From Cohnella cholangitidis (lineage in GTDB: Bacteria > Bacillota > Bacilli > Paenibacillales > Paenibacillaceae), in the NCBI RefSeq assembly GCF_014107495.1, contig NZ_CP041969.1:248001-312000 (forward strand): DNA of 64,000 nucleotides. Direction: 5' to 3'. Positions 34,523 through 42,583 of this stretch are shown here, piece after piece (the stretch's first letter is position 1; each line of letters opens with the position of its first letter). The notes under the pieces are model-generated. The model ran no database searches. It had not been told where the DNA came from and was given only the letters and a program-made list of their open reading frames with translations. Both the position numbers and the translations under genes were made by a program.

Positions 34523-35029
34523 TCATGTTTTGTCGGCATAGAACACATGCTTGGCCGTCAATGCTCCGTTCTTGATGCTGAAAATTCCGAACGAATACAA
34601 CGTCTGTCTTCTCTTGTCCGTCGGAGACCCGGGGTTAAAGACGAGCATCCCTCCGGATCGCTTCATCGCTGGAATATGGGAATGGCCGTACACTAGAGCA
34701 TCTAGCTGGACGCCCTTAAACGTGCTGATTGCCTGCGATTCCGTACCCGTCCTCTTGACGGAGCCATGACCGTGAACGACGCCGATCCGGCAACCTTCGA
34801 AATCGAGTAATTTGCGATAGCCGAATTTGCGCACAATGTCTTCCCCATCGTTGTTTCCCGCGACGCCATAAGTGGCGGCATGCTTAGCAAGCTCTTCATA
34901 GACGGACATATTCGTCCAATCTCCAGCATGAATGATCGCATTGGCATTCACCAGTTCGCGTATCAGCCGCTCGGGCAGCTTCTTGTTCATTCTGGGCATA
35001 TGCGTATCCGATACGACGACGATTTTCAT
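34523..35029 (-). CDS. YfcE/MJ0936-type metallophosphoesterase
   Basis: 168 residues from the ATG that follows GAGG; a GTG two codons earlier is less well placed. Calcineurin-like motifs in order: SDTHMP (Asp, His), HAGDWT, VAGNNDGE, VVHGHG and YGHSHIP. The compact size is that of the YfcE/MJ0936 group, which cleaves phosphodiesters with manganese or nickel; biological substrates are mostly unknown. Single leftward gene, divergent from the hypothetical pair at 35156. Confidence 0.9.
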   Translation of the reverse strand: MKIVVVSDTHMPRMNKKLPERLIRELVNANAIIHAGDWTNMSVYEELAKHAATYGVAGNNDGEDIVRKFGYRKLLDFEGCRIGVVHGHGSVKRTGTESQAISTFKGVQLDALVYGHSHIPAMKRSGGMLVFNPGSPTDKRRQTLYSFGIFSIKNGALTAKHVFYADKT

Positions 35030-35155
35030 CCGCACCGACCTCGATTCCTAAGTGGTTATATTTTCATCATATAGACCCGCTCTGTTACAATCAATTCCGC
35101 TTCTGCGTAACTTTTCCTATTTTATCTCGTTATGTATATAAAAGGAGGTTATTCC

Positions 35156-35647
35156 GTGAGGCGTTTCCACTTGGTGGCAACCATCATACGAAGAGGGATT
35201 ATCGTTATTTTCGCGATTCTGCTCGTTCCTCGGGCAATAGCATTCGTTCCCGATAGCCGAGGCGACAAAGAAAACATAAAAGCGCTGAAGCAGGATGGCC
35301 CGGTCACCAAATACGAAGTCCATCAGACGATGGCAATAGACCAGGATCGATTCACGGTTAACGAGCTCTATTGGACTCCCAAACAAACCGTAATCCGATA
35401 TACGTATCGCACGCAAGATGCGGGAGGGTGGTCGTTGCCGCAAATAGCCTTTAAACTCTATGGCCCGCAGGGCGAAGAATATAAATTTGACTCGTCTAGC
35501 AGCAGCGGATCGCCATGGGGATCAACCGGGTTCATCTACTACGCCAGCTCGAAGGAACCGCCTACTAGCTTGAATCTAGTCTACGAATGGTATGATCGGC
35601 GAGCCGAGTTAAACCTTCCTCTGCAGAAGGGCGGCGAAAAGATATGA
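35156..35647 (+). CDS. Secreted or anchored protein of unknown function
   Basis: 163 residues from a GTG that follows AGGAGG at 7 bases. One N-terminal hydrophobic segment (RRGIIVIFAILLVPRAIAF) is a signal or anchor. The exported part is predicted mainly beta: VTKYEVHQTMAIDQDRFTVNELYWTPKQTVIRYTYRT, then a Ser/Gly-rich loop (SSSSSGSPWGSTG), then LNLVYEWYDRRAELNLPLQ. It may be an Ig-like or DUF4179-like domain, but I do not recognise it. It overlaps the next gene by 4 bases (ATGA), so the two products probably act together. Confidence 0.75.
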   Translation: MRRFHLVATIIRRGIIVIFAILLVPRAIAFVPDSRGDKENIKALKQDGPVTKYEVHQTMAIDQDRFTVNELYWTPKQTVIRYTYRTQDAGGWSLPQIAFKLYGPQGEEYKFDSSSSSGSPWGSTGFIYYASSKEPPTSLNLVYEWYDRRAELNLPLQKGGEKI

Positions 35648-36249
35648 GAAGAAAAACGTGGACCGTCACATTGGAATGGGGCCTCGCCATCGTGCTGATC
35701 GTCCTTTTCTTCTGGAAAGGACTCGACATGTTAGGCAGCACCACAGCCACTAAGGCGCATGAGCGTTCCGAGAGAAGCTATCATTACGGCCCTTCGCAAA
35801 TCGTAAGGGAAATTCCTTACAAAGACGACATCGTGATCTTTTTAGGTTCCTATAAAAAATGGTTCTCCGCGGATACATCGGTTAAAAAGGGCTGGAGGTG
35901 GTTTCCCGGCGGCGGGGTAGGTGGCGTCGAGATCGACCAAAGCAAGAAGATCTCCTATAGTTGGGATATAACACGTTACAAGAGAGATCGCTGGCTTGCT
36001 AAATTTTACGGATACGTATCCGATCCGCGAATCGTCAAATTTGAACTGGAAGTGATAAATACGGACGGCGAAAAGGTAAAAGCTACTCAAGCCGATAAGC
36101 CGAATTGGACCGTATTATCGGAAACGATAACCGACGATCGCATGTTTTTGTTTCTGTGGGACGAAAATGAGATCAGATACAAGTGGAAATCGCTGCGAGG
36201 GTTGGATGCCGGGGGCCAACTTCTGTTCGAGCAATCCTTAAATTCCTAA
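35644..36249 (+). CDS. Membrane-anchored protein of unknown function
   Basis: 201 residues. One N-terminal transmembrane segment (WGLAIVLIVLFFWKGLDML, about 11-30) is followed by an extracytoplasmic domain with many aromatic residues: FLGSYKKWFSADTSVKKGWRWFPGGGVGG and ISYSWDITRYKRDRWLAKFYGYVSD. The -YGYVSDPRI-V-FELEV- pattern recalls Paenibacillus proteins annotated only as hypothetical. It is translated from an ATGA overlap with the gene before. It ends at a long hairpin. Confidence 0.75.
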   Translation: MRRKTWTVTLEWGLAIVLIVLFFWKGLDMLGSTTATKAHERSERSYHYGPSQIVREIPYKDDIVIFLGSYKKWFSADTSVKKGWRWFPGGGVGGVEIDQSKKISYSWDITRYKRDRWLAKFYGYVSDPRIVKFELEVINTDGEKVKATQADKPNWTVLSETITDDRMFLFLWDENEIRYKWKSLRGLDAGGQLLFEQSLNS

Positions 36250-36250
36250 T

Positions 36251-36308
36251 AACGAACAATAAACCGATGGTTCCGTTTAATTGGACGGGAGTCATCGGTT
36301 TGTTCGTT
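36251..36308. terminator. Long hairpin between convergent genes
   Basis: AACGAACA...AAACCGATG (36251-36269) pairs with CATCGGTTT...TGTTCGTT (36293-36308). It can serve both the hypothetical pair and the LLM oxidoreductase. Confidence 0.75.
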
Positions 36309-36319
36309 AGCGGAGCATA

Positions 36320-37315
36320 CTAAATCCCGAAAGCTTCAGCGATATAGCGGTAAGATCGAACTCGTTTGTCGAAATCGTGTATGTGCGAGACGATCATTAG
36401 TTCGTCCAGATGCAAGCGGTCCGCGTAGCGCTTAAGCCCTTCCTTCACCTGTCCGGGAGTCCCGATGAACCGACGGGATTTCATCTGCTCGATCATCTGC
36501 AATTCCATCGGCGAGTAAGGATATTCCGTTGCCGTTCGCACGGAAGGCATATATCCCAGCTCTTGTCCGCTGAGCAACTTCAAGAAAAACAGTTCGTTGC
36601 TCCTGGCTAGCTGGCGCGCCTCCTCTTCCGTATCCGCGCAGATCGCCATAACGGCCGCAAGCGCGACGGGTTTGCTATTGTACTCCGACGGGCGGAAATA
36701 AGCGAAATATTGCTGAAGCGCCTCGTCTCCCGCAGCTCCGAAAAACTGCGCGAACGCATACGCAGTACCTAGTTGCGCCGCGATCTTCGCGCTTCCGTCG
36801 CTTGAACCGAGCAACCATAATTCCGGAACGTTATCCGTTTGCGGGAATGCTCTCAATCCCGGAAAACGATGGTTGGCCGGATTATTATCGTGAAGATAAG
36901 CGTTCAGATCCACGACCTGCTGAGGATACTGATCGATGTCTCCGCGTTTATGCTCTTGCAAGGCTCGCGTCGCGATGGGCATGCCGCCGGGTGCGCGTCC
37001 TAAACCGACGTCGATTCGGCCGGGGTGCAACGCTTCGAGCAGCTTGAAATTTTCCGCTACTTTATAAGCGCTATAGTGCGGAAGCATAACCCCGCCGGAG
37101 CCAACCCGGATTTTCTCCGTATGGGATGCGATATGTCCAATCAGAATCTCCGGACTAGAAGAAGCAAGCGCCTCCGAGCCATGATGCTCGGACACCCAGA
37201 ACCGGGTATAGCCCAGCTTCTCCGTCTCTTGGGCAAGCGCAACCGTCTCGGCCAGCGTTTCCTTCACGCTTCTCCCTTCATTGACATGCGAATGTTCGAG
37301 CACGCTTAATTTCAT
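36320..37315 (-). CDS. LLM class flavin-dependent oxidoreductase
   Basis: 331 residues from MKLSVLEHSHV, the standard start of the group; upstream in-frame codons lack a ribosome site. Luciferase-like monooxygenase group with RFWVSEHHGSEALASSSPEILIGHIA, RVGSGGVMLPHYSAYKVAE and the late ELMIVSHIHD. The YhbW-type subfamily (MsnO8-like) fits these blocks. Members use FMN supplied by a reductase to oxidise unknown substrates. Single gene. Confidence 0.9.
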   Translation of the reverse strand: MKLSVLEHSHVNEGRSVKETLAETVALAQETEKLGYTRFWVSEHHGSEALASSSPEILIGHIASHTEKIRVGSGGVMLPHYSAYKVAENFKLLEALHPGRIDVGLGRAPGGMPIATRALQEHKRGDIDQYPQQVVDLNAYLHDNNPANHRFPGLRAFPQTDNVPELWLLGSSDGSAKIAAQLGTAYAFAQFFGAAGDEALQQYFAYFRPSEYNSKPVALAAVMAICADTEEEARQLARSNELFFLKLLSGQELGYMPSVRTATEYPYSPMELQMIEQMKSRRFIGTPGQVKEGLKRYADRLHLDELMIVSHIHDFDKRVRSYRYIAEAFGI

Positions 37316-37355
37316 CGATCTTCCAAGCCTCCGTCCAGTATCTGCCCACGTATGC

Positions 37356-37381
37356 AAAAAAGCCCGCAAAGTGACGCGGGC
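37356..37381 (-). terminator. Terminator of ppaC
   Basis: GCCCGC (37362-37367) pairs with GCGGGC (37376-37381); on the minus strand six T follow. Confidence 0.8.
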
Positions 37382-37394
37382 CTCGTACCTTTTA

Positions 37395-38327
37395 TTAACG
37401 TTTGTTGAAAATATCGGTCAAGACAGGTACGATCTGCGATTTGCGGGATACGACGCCTTTCAAGACCGCTTTGTTATCTTGCAGCTTCACGTTGTAAGCT
37501 TGCTCGACCGCATCCGCCGCGCGTCCGATAGCCAGACCGACGGAATCGTTGTTAAGGATATCCGTTACGACGAACAGGAACAGATCCAGACCTTTGGCGT
37601 TGATGATGTTCGTAAGCGCATCTTCAAGCTCGGCTTGTTTGGACAGAACGTCGTTCACGTCCACGGCGTTCACTTGCGCGATTTCGACTTTGGCGCTGCC
37701 CATTTGGAATTCTTTCGCATCCAGAGAGATCAGCTGCGCTATCGTTTTGTCGCTTAGATCCGCGCCGGCTTTCAGCATATCCAGTCCGTAGCTTTCGGCG
37801 TCTACGCCGGCGATGTCGGCCAGCTCGCGAGCTGCTGCTACGTCTTGCGCCGTGCAAGTCGGGGATTTGAACAGCAAGGAATCGGAGATGATCGCGGAAA
37901 GCATCAACCCTGCGATATTTTTAGGAACGGATTTTCCGTTTTCTTTGTACAGTTTATTAAGAATAGTAGCCGTGCAACCGACCGGCTCTGCACGGTAGTA
38001 GAGCGGAGCGCTTGTCTCGAAATTCGCGATACGGTGGTGGTCGATGACTTCGAGTACCGTAACTTGATCAATATCGGATACGCTTTGTTGACGCTCGTTG
38101 TGGTCTACGAGAATAACGCCTTTTGCCTCGTTAGCAACCGTCTCTACAAGACGCGGCGCTTGAAAACCGAATTTATCCAACGCGAATTGAGTTTCGCCGC
38201 TTACGTCGCCCAGACGAACTGCCTCAACGTCTTCTCCCAGCTGTTTCTTCAAATCTGCATAGGCAATAGCGGAACAAATCGTATCCGTATCCGGATTTTT
38301 GTGGCCGAAGATCAATACTTTGCTCAT
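37395..38327 (-). CDS. ppaC: Manganese-dependent inorganic pyrophosphatase (family II)
   Basis: 310 residues from the ATG that follows GAGGAG at 7 bases. DHH-family pyrophosphatase: metal ligands in GHKNPDTD (His9, Asp13, Asp15), [10 protein letters not shown] and [10 protein letters not shown], and the C-terminal DHHA2 domain with the substrate residues in [10 protein letters not shown]. It hydrolyses pyrophosphate to drive biosynthesis and is essential in many Firmicutes. Own terminator, single gene. Confidence 0.95.
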   Translation of the reverse strand: MSKVLIFGHKNPDTDTICSAIAYADLKKQLGEDVEAVRLGDVSGETQFALDKFGFQAPRLVETVANEAKGVILVDHNERQQSVSDIDQVTVLEVIDHHRIANFETSAPLYYRAEPVGCTATILNKLYKENGKSVPKNIAGLMLSAIISDSLLFKSPTCTAQDVAAARELADIAGVDAESYGLDMLKAGADLSDKTIAQLISLDAKEFQMGSAKVEIAQVNAVDVNDVLSKQAELEDALTNIINAKGLDLFLFVVTDILNNDSVGLAIGRAADAVEQAYNVKLQDNKAVLKGVVSRKSQIVPVLTDIFNKR

Positions 38328-38387
38328 TTTCTTGCTCCTCATCTATTATTTTGGCGAGAAAAGTATACCTCAAAAGAGTAGTCATAA

Positions 38388-39434
38388 TCAAGGAATTCCA
38401 CAATCTATTCCGATAGGCTTACAGAATGACAACGTATCATCCGTTTTTTGCCTATAGGTCATCCCCCATTCAAAGCTCGGACAAATACCTGCCGTAGCCT
38501 TCCTTCTCCATCTGATCCTTAGGAATAAAACGCAGCGATGCCGAGTTAATGCAATAACGCAGGCGCCGGGCTTCGGTCCGTCATCGAACACGTGGCCGAG
38601 GTGAGAGTCCGCTTCGCGGCTTCTGACTTCGACGCGGAACATGCCATGCGAGAAGTCTTGGTGCTCCTGAATGCTGCCGCCGTGCAGCGGCTTGGAGAAG
38701 CTCGGCCACCCGCAGCCGGCGTCGAATTGATCCCGCGAGCTGAATAGCGGCTCGCCCGATACGATGTCCACGTATAACCCGGGTTCCGTATTGTCGTAAA
38801 ATTCATTGCGGAACGGCGGTTCCGTGCCTTTGTTCTGCGTAACCTCGAACTGCATAGGCGTCAGCCGCTTACGTAACTCTTCCTTATCCTTCGGAGTGTT
38901 CCAATGCTGCTCCAAGTACGCATCCCGTCCGGATCCATGGCGATAATATTTGTACCGGAGCGGATTCTTGTGATGATAATCCTGGTGGTATTCCTCGGCA
39001 GGATAGAACTCGCTTGCAGGTTCGACCGTCACGGCTATCGGTTTGCTGAATCTTCCGCTTTGCTGCAGCTCCTCTTTCGAGGCTTGAGCTTGTTCGCGCT
39101 GCTCTTCGTCGTGGTAGAAGATCCCGGGACGATAGGACGAACCCCGGTCGTGAAACTGCCCTCCGGCATCGGTCGGGTCGACGGAACGCCAGAAGATATC
39201 GAGCAGCTTCCGGTAGGGGAAGATTTCAGGATCGTACGTAATTTGCACGGCTTCCGCGTGGCCCGTCGTTTCCGAGCATACTTCTTCGTAAGTCGGATTA
39301 ACGGTATGTCCGCCCGTATAGCCGGATACGATTCCGTAAATGCCCGGCAATTCCTCGAATGGCGTAACCATGCACCAGAAACAGCCTCCCGCGAATGTCG
39401 CTATTTGCAAGGAACCTTGATCAACTTTATCCAT
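38388..39434 (-). pseudogene. msrAB: Bifunctional methionine sulfoxide reductase MsrAB with C-terminal frameshift
   Basis: The MsrA half (residues about 10-165) is complete, with catalytic Cys18 in GGCFWC. The MsrB half begins [17 protein letters not shown] and has [10 protein letters not shown] and [13 protein letters not shown]. At about 38561-38573 the frame shifts. The other frame continues [23 protein letters not shown] and stops at 38470-38472, just as a normal MsrB does. The open frame instead runs on 35 more codons of unrelated sequence to 38388. One G lost from a GG pair explains it (expected KPGGLRYC). As written, the MsrB catalytic cysteine (RYC) is lost and only MsrA would work. 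Start is the ATG after AAGGAGA. The cause may be mutation or sequencing error. Confidence 0.85.
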
Positions 39435-39614
39435 GCTCATTCTCCTTCCCGTAACTAGTTAGCGAAGCTTATCGTTCTATTGTAAACAATAATCGCTTCC
39501 TATTCCAATGATGCCGCAAGGAATTGCGGAAAGTTCGGTACGCGGCCTTCAAAATCGTTTATGATAAGTTTACCGAGAGTAGAAATTGTTATTAACGCTA
39601 AGGAGGATCCAGTC

Positions 39615-40463
39615 ATGAGCTTTAGCACGATGGAATGGAGATGCGCGGATGGCACCCGAATGCATGCAAGCGAATGGAGCCTCGAACCTGAGAGAAAGGC
39701 TAGAGCCGTTATTGGAATCGTCCATGGCATGGGCGAGCATATGGGCAGGTATTCGCACGTAGCGGAGATGTTGAATGCCGAAGGATACGCGGTCATCGGG
39801 TTCGATCAGAGAGGTCACGGTCAAACCGAGGGCAAGCGCGGTCACGTAAGCGGGTACGAAGGGCTTCTCGAAGGCGTAGACAGACTCATCGCGGAAGGTC
39901 AATGCAAATATCCCGGCGTCCCCTTCTTCTTGTTAGGACACAGCATGGGCGGCAACGTGACGCTTAATTACTTGCTGAGAAAACAACCGGACATCGCCGG
40001 AGCGATCGTAACGGGGCCTTGGTTAAAGCTGGCGTTCAAGCCCCCTTCCCTGCAGGCGACGATCGGCAAAATCATCGAACGGATTTATCCGAAATATACG
40101 AACAACCGTCCGATGGTCGCCGATAGCCTGACGACGGATCCGGTCATGATCGAGCGTTATCTTAACGATCCTCTCGGACACGGGCAAATCACGGCCAAAT
40201 TCTTCTTCAGCGTTCAAGGCGCCGGTCTCTGGGCGCTAAAGCATGCGAAAGATTTGAAGCTCCCCCTGCTGCTAATGCATGGGGAAGACGACAAAGTAAC
40301 CTCCATCCATGCCAGCAAGCAGTTCGCGGAACAATTGAGCGGCGCTAACGTCACCTGGCGGGAATGGCCGGGGTTCAAGCACGAGCTGCTTAACGAGCGT
40401 GGTCGGCAAGAAGTATTCCATGTCATTCGCGATTGGCTTGACGTACAATTGAAAGCTCGTTGA
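39615..40463 (+). CDS. Alpha/beta hydrolase, monoacylglycerol lipase-like
   Basis: 282 residues from the ATG after AGGAGG. Serine hydrolase with nucleophile GHSMGG (Ser110), oxyanion HGMGEHMGRY at about 38-47, acid GEDDKVTS and base GFKHELLNE. The block VIGFDQRGHGQTEGKRGHV is typical of the MGL/lysophospholipase group (PldB/YtpA-like). It probably acts on monoacylglycerols or lysophospholipids in the cytoplasm or at the membrane. Single gene, convergent with the MFS gene. Confidence 0.9.
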   Translation: MSFSTMEWRCADGTRMHASEWSLEPERKARAVIGIVHGMGEHMGRYSHVAEMLNAEGYAVIGFDQRGHGQTEGKRGHVSGYEGLLEGVDRLIAEGQCKYPGVPFFLLGHSMGGNVTLNYLLRKQPDIAGAIVTGPWLKLAFKPPSLQATIGKIIERIYPKYTNNRPMVADSLTTDPVMIERYLNDPLGHGQITAKFFFSVQGAGLWALKHAKDLKLPLLLMHGEDDKVTSIHASKQFAEQLSGANVTWREWPGFKHELLNERGRQEVFHVIRDWLDVQLKAR

Positions 40464-40469
40464 GCGGAT

Positions 40470-41684
40470 TCAACTTCCATCGGTCAACGATGTTTTCTCC
40501 TTTTTATTAAAGAAGGTAAATTTCATCCAAATATTGTTCATAAACAACAGTGCCGCGGAACCGATGAAAATCATAGGCAAGCCGAACCGGGACGAGAGTG
40601 CTCCCATTCCGACCGCACCAATCATCCCCCCGAGGAAAAGCGCGCAATTAAAGTAGCTATAGGTTCGGCTCTCCATCCCTTGAGGCGCATATTTCCGAAC
40701 GAGCGAATTCAAGGAAGGCATCATGCCGCCAAGGCAAGCGCCGGTTAGGATGCGCAGCAGGATTAACTGCCATAATTCCTGAACGAAGGCTTGCGGTATC
40801 GTAAATATAATTGCCCCTAATATGGAACTGATCAACACGAAATGCGATCCGAATCGGTCTCCCAACTTGCCTAGCTGCGGTGCGGTAATCATGTTGCCTA
40901 TCCCCATCGCCGCCGCAGTAATACCTGCCCATAAAACCAAATTATCCTCGTTCGGCGCGAGCATCTGGACATAAAGCGGGATAAGAGGCAACGTGCCTAC
41001 CATCGCCGTTCGGATGAGGGTGGCCGATACGAATAGAGATGCGATCGGTTTTCGGGAAACGATCGTCTTGAAATCCTGCGTGAAACGCGTCTTCACCCGT
41101 TCCTTCTTCTCGAAGCTTTCGCTTACGAACAAAAAGACGATCATGGCGGCAACGAAAATACTTATACCCGTGCACACGAAGACGGCTTTGAACCCGAAAT
41201 GGTCTGCCATCAACCCGCCTAACAAAGGACCGCACATCGTTCCGGCAACGGCACCGGAATGTAATATGCCAAGCGCGTACCCGCTTCGTTCCTTTGGCGT
41301 ATTCGTTGCAACGAAGGCGATCGCGGCCGGACCGAATCCGGACATCATCCCGTTCAGCAGTCGAAGCAAGAGCAAGTGAATCGGCGCAGAGCAGAAGCCC
41401 ATCAACGTAAGGGTGACGGCCATCCCGATCCCGGAGCGTACGATCATCGGTTTGCGTCCGTGCCTATCCGCGAGCTTTCCCCATATCGGCGAGAAAAGAA
41501 AGGCCGTCAGCAGGTTGGCGCCGTATACCAAACCCGACCATAACCGAACCTCGCCCGGGTCGGTAAGCCCAAGATCTTGCAAATAAAGAGGCAAGAATGG
41601 AGTGACGCTGTTGATGGAGGCCATAGCTAGAAATTGACCTGCGTACAGGATGTATAAATTCCGTTTCCACTTTTCCACCTTCAC
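40470..41684 (-). CDS. MFS transporter in a Fur-boxed operon
   Basis: 404 residues, 12 hydrophobic segments. Motif A GKLADRHGRKPMIVRSG lies after segment 2, and motif C-like HSGAVAGTMCGPLLGG in segment 5, which points to a DHA1 exporter. It overlaps the FhuF-like gene by 4 bases (ATGA), and a Fur box lies upstream of both, so it is probably iron-regulated. A siderophore exporter or siderophore uptake carrier is a reasonable guess, but no siderophore synthesis gene is present here. Confidence 0.85.
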   Translation of the reverse strand: MKVEKWKRNLYILYAGQFLAMASINSVTPFLPLYLQDLGLTDPGEVRLWSGLVYGANLLTAFLFSPIWGKLADRHGRKPMIVRSGIGMAVTLTLMGFCSAPIHLLLLRLLNGMMSGFGPAAIAFVATNTPKERSGYALGILHSGAVAGTMCGPLLGGLMADHFGFKAVFVCTGISIFVAAMIVFLFVSESFEKKERVKTRFTQDFKTIVSRKPIASLFVSATLIRTAMVGTLPLIPLYVQMLAPNEDNLVLWAGITAAAMGIGNMITAPQLGKLGDRFGSHFVLISSILGAIIFTIPQAFVQELWQLILLRILTGACLGGMMPSLNSLVRKYAPQGMESRTYSYFNCALFLGGMIGAVGMGALSSRFGLPMIFIGSAALLFMNNIWMKFTFFNKKEKTSLTDGS

Positions 41685-42454
41685 GATCCATTCCTAGGGC
41701 AATTCGAGCAGTACCCCTCATCCGAAGGAACCATGTAATAGAAGCAACAGGTTTTCCGGACCCGGACAGGGGAATCCGAACAACCTTTCAAGCTGCCTTC
41801 ACCGTAAAACCGCATGAACGGATTGTCGGCCTCCCCGAATAGGGATCCCGACGCCCGGCGAATCAAATAATCGTAATCCTCTTGCAGACGCAAACGTACT
41901 TCGTTATTGTTGGCAGCTATACCGGATATTCGTTTTTCGTACAACGAAAATACCCGCACGGCCGCGTTTTCCCACAGAATCGGCATGGGAATGCTCGCTA
42001 CCTTCGACAATGTTCGCCATACTTTCGCAATATGGTCATAGAAAAGCCGTTGCAGCAGCTCCTCTCGCCATTGCTCCCGGTTACCCGTTCTGGGCTCGGA
42101 CGCCCGCAGAGCGGTCATAGCGTTACCCGGCAACCAGATCTGATTAGAAGCGGTCTCCAAATAGCACTCCTCAAGCGGCAATTCAAATCCTTTGTTGAAC
42201 ATCGTCATTGCGTACAAACGCGGTACGATGACCAGAAACGCGTACCTCTTCGAGAACAAGGAAGCCGTAACCTTTCTGGACGGGGAACGATACAGCTTCG
42301 TCCATTCGTCCAGATATGCCGCGCATCGGGTCTCGTCGAGCAGGTCCATGGAGATATAGGCGTTGCCGGAATGTTCCTCGGATGGAGAGGAAATCCCGAA
42401 GTTTCTCGCCAAGTCATCGATTTCTGCATACGTAAGCCGGGATAGCTTGATCAT
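41681..42454 (-). CDS. FhuF-like siderophore-iron reductase
   Basis: 257 residues from the ATG with AAGGA at 7 bases; an in-frame TTG upstream is less likely. The C-terminus has VRVRKTCCFYYMVPSDEGYCSNCP: Cys236, Cys237, Cys249 and Cys252 give the C-C-x11-C-x2-C ligand set of the FhuF 2Fe-2S cluster. The rest is a weakly conserved helical domain (YAFLVIVPRLYAMTMFNKGF) as in FhuF/IucA-C-terminal relatives. FhuF reduces ferric siderophores in the cytoplasm to release iron. It is the first gene after a Fur box and is coupled to the MFS gene. Confidence 0.85.
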   Translation of the reverse strand: MIKLSRLTYAEIDDLARNFGISSPSEEHSGNAYISMDLLDETRCAAYLDEWTKLYRSPSRKVTASLFSKRYAFLVIVPRLYAMTMFNKGFELPLEECYLETASNQIWLPGNAMTALRASEPRTGNREQWREELLQRLFYDHIAKVWRTLSKVASIPMPILWENAAVRVFSLYEKRISGIAANNNEVRLRLQEDYDYLIRRASGSLFGEADNPFMRFYGEGSLKGCSDSPVRVRKTCCFYYMVPSDEGYCSNCPRNGS

Positions 42455-42494
42455 TTCATCATCCTTCTTCAAAATCTTAGCAATTCCATTATAT

Positions 42495-42509
42495 TGATAA
42501 TAATTCTCA
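42495..42509. promoter_or_regulatory. Fur box upstream of the FhuF-like gene
   Basis: TGATAATAATTCTCA matches the 7-1-7 Fur consensus TGATAATNATTATCA at 14 of 15 places. It lies 41 bases before the start codon. Confidence 0.75.
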
Positions 42510-42531
42510 ATATCAATTAGAAGTTAAGAAA

Positions 42532-42572
42532 AAACCCTGAACGACATCCTAGGGGTGTCGATTTCAGGGTTT
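42532..42572 (-). terminator. Terminator of the GHL10 gene
   Basis: AAACCCTGAA (42532-42541) pairs with TTCAGGGTTT (42563-42572), with an inner CGACA/TGTCG stem. On the minus strand T-rich sequence follows. Confidence 0.8.
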
Positions 42573-42583
42573 GCTCTATTGCT

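Noticed and set aside
38388..38470. Programmed frameshift in msrAB
   Set aside because: No slippery heptamer or downstream structure was seen at the point of shift, and the same kind of error occurs in two other genes; mutation or consensus error is simpler.
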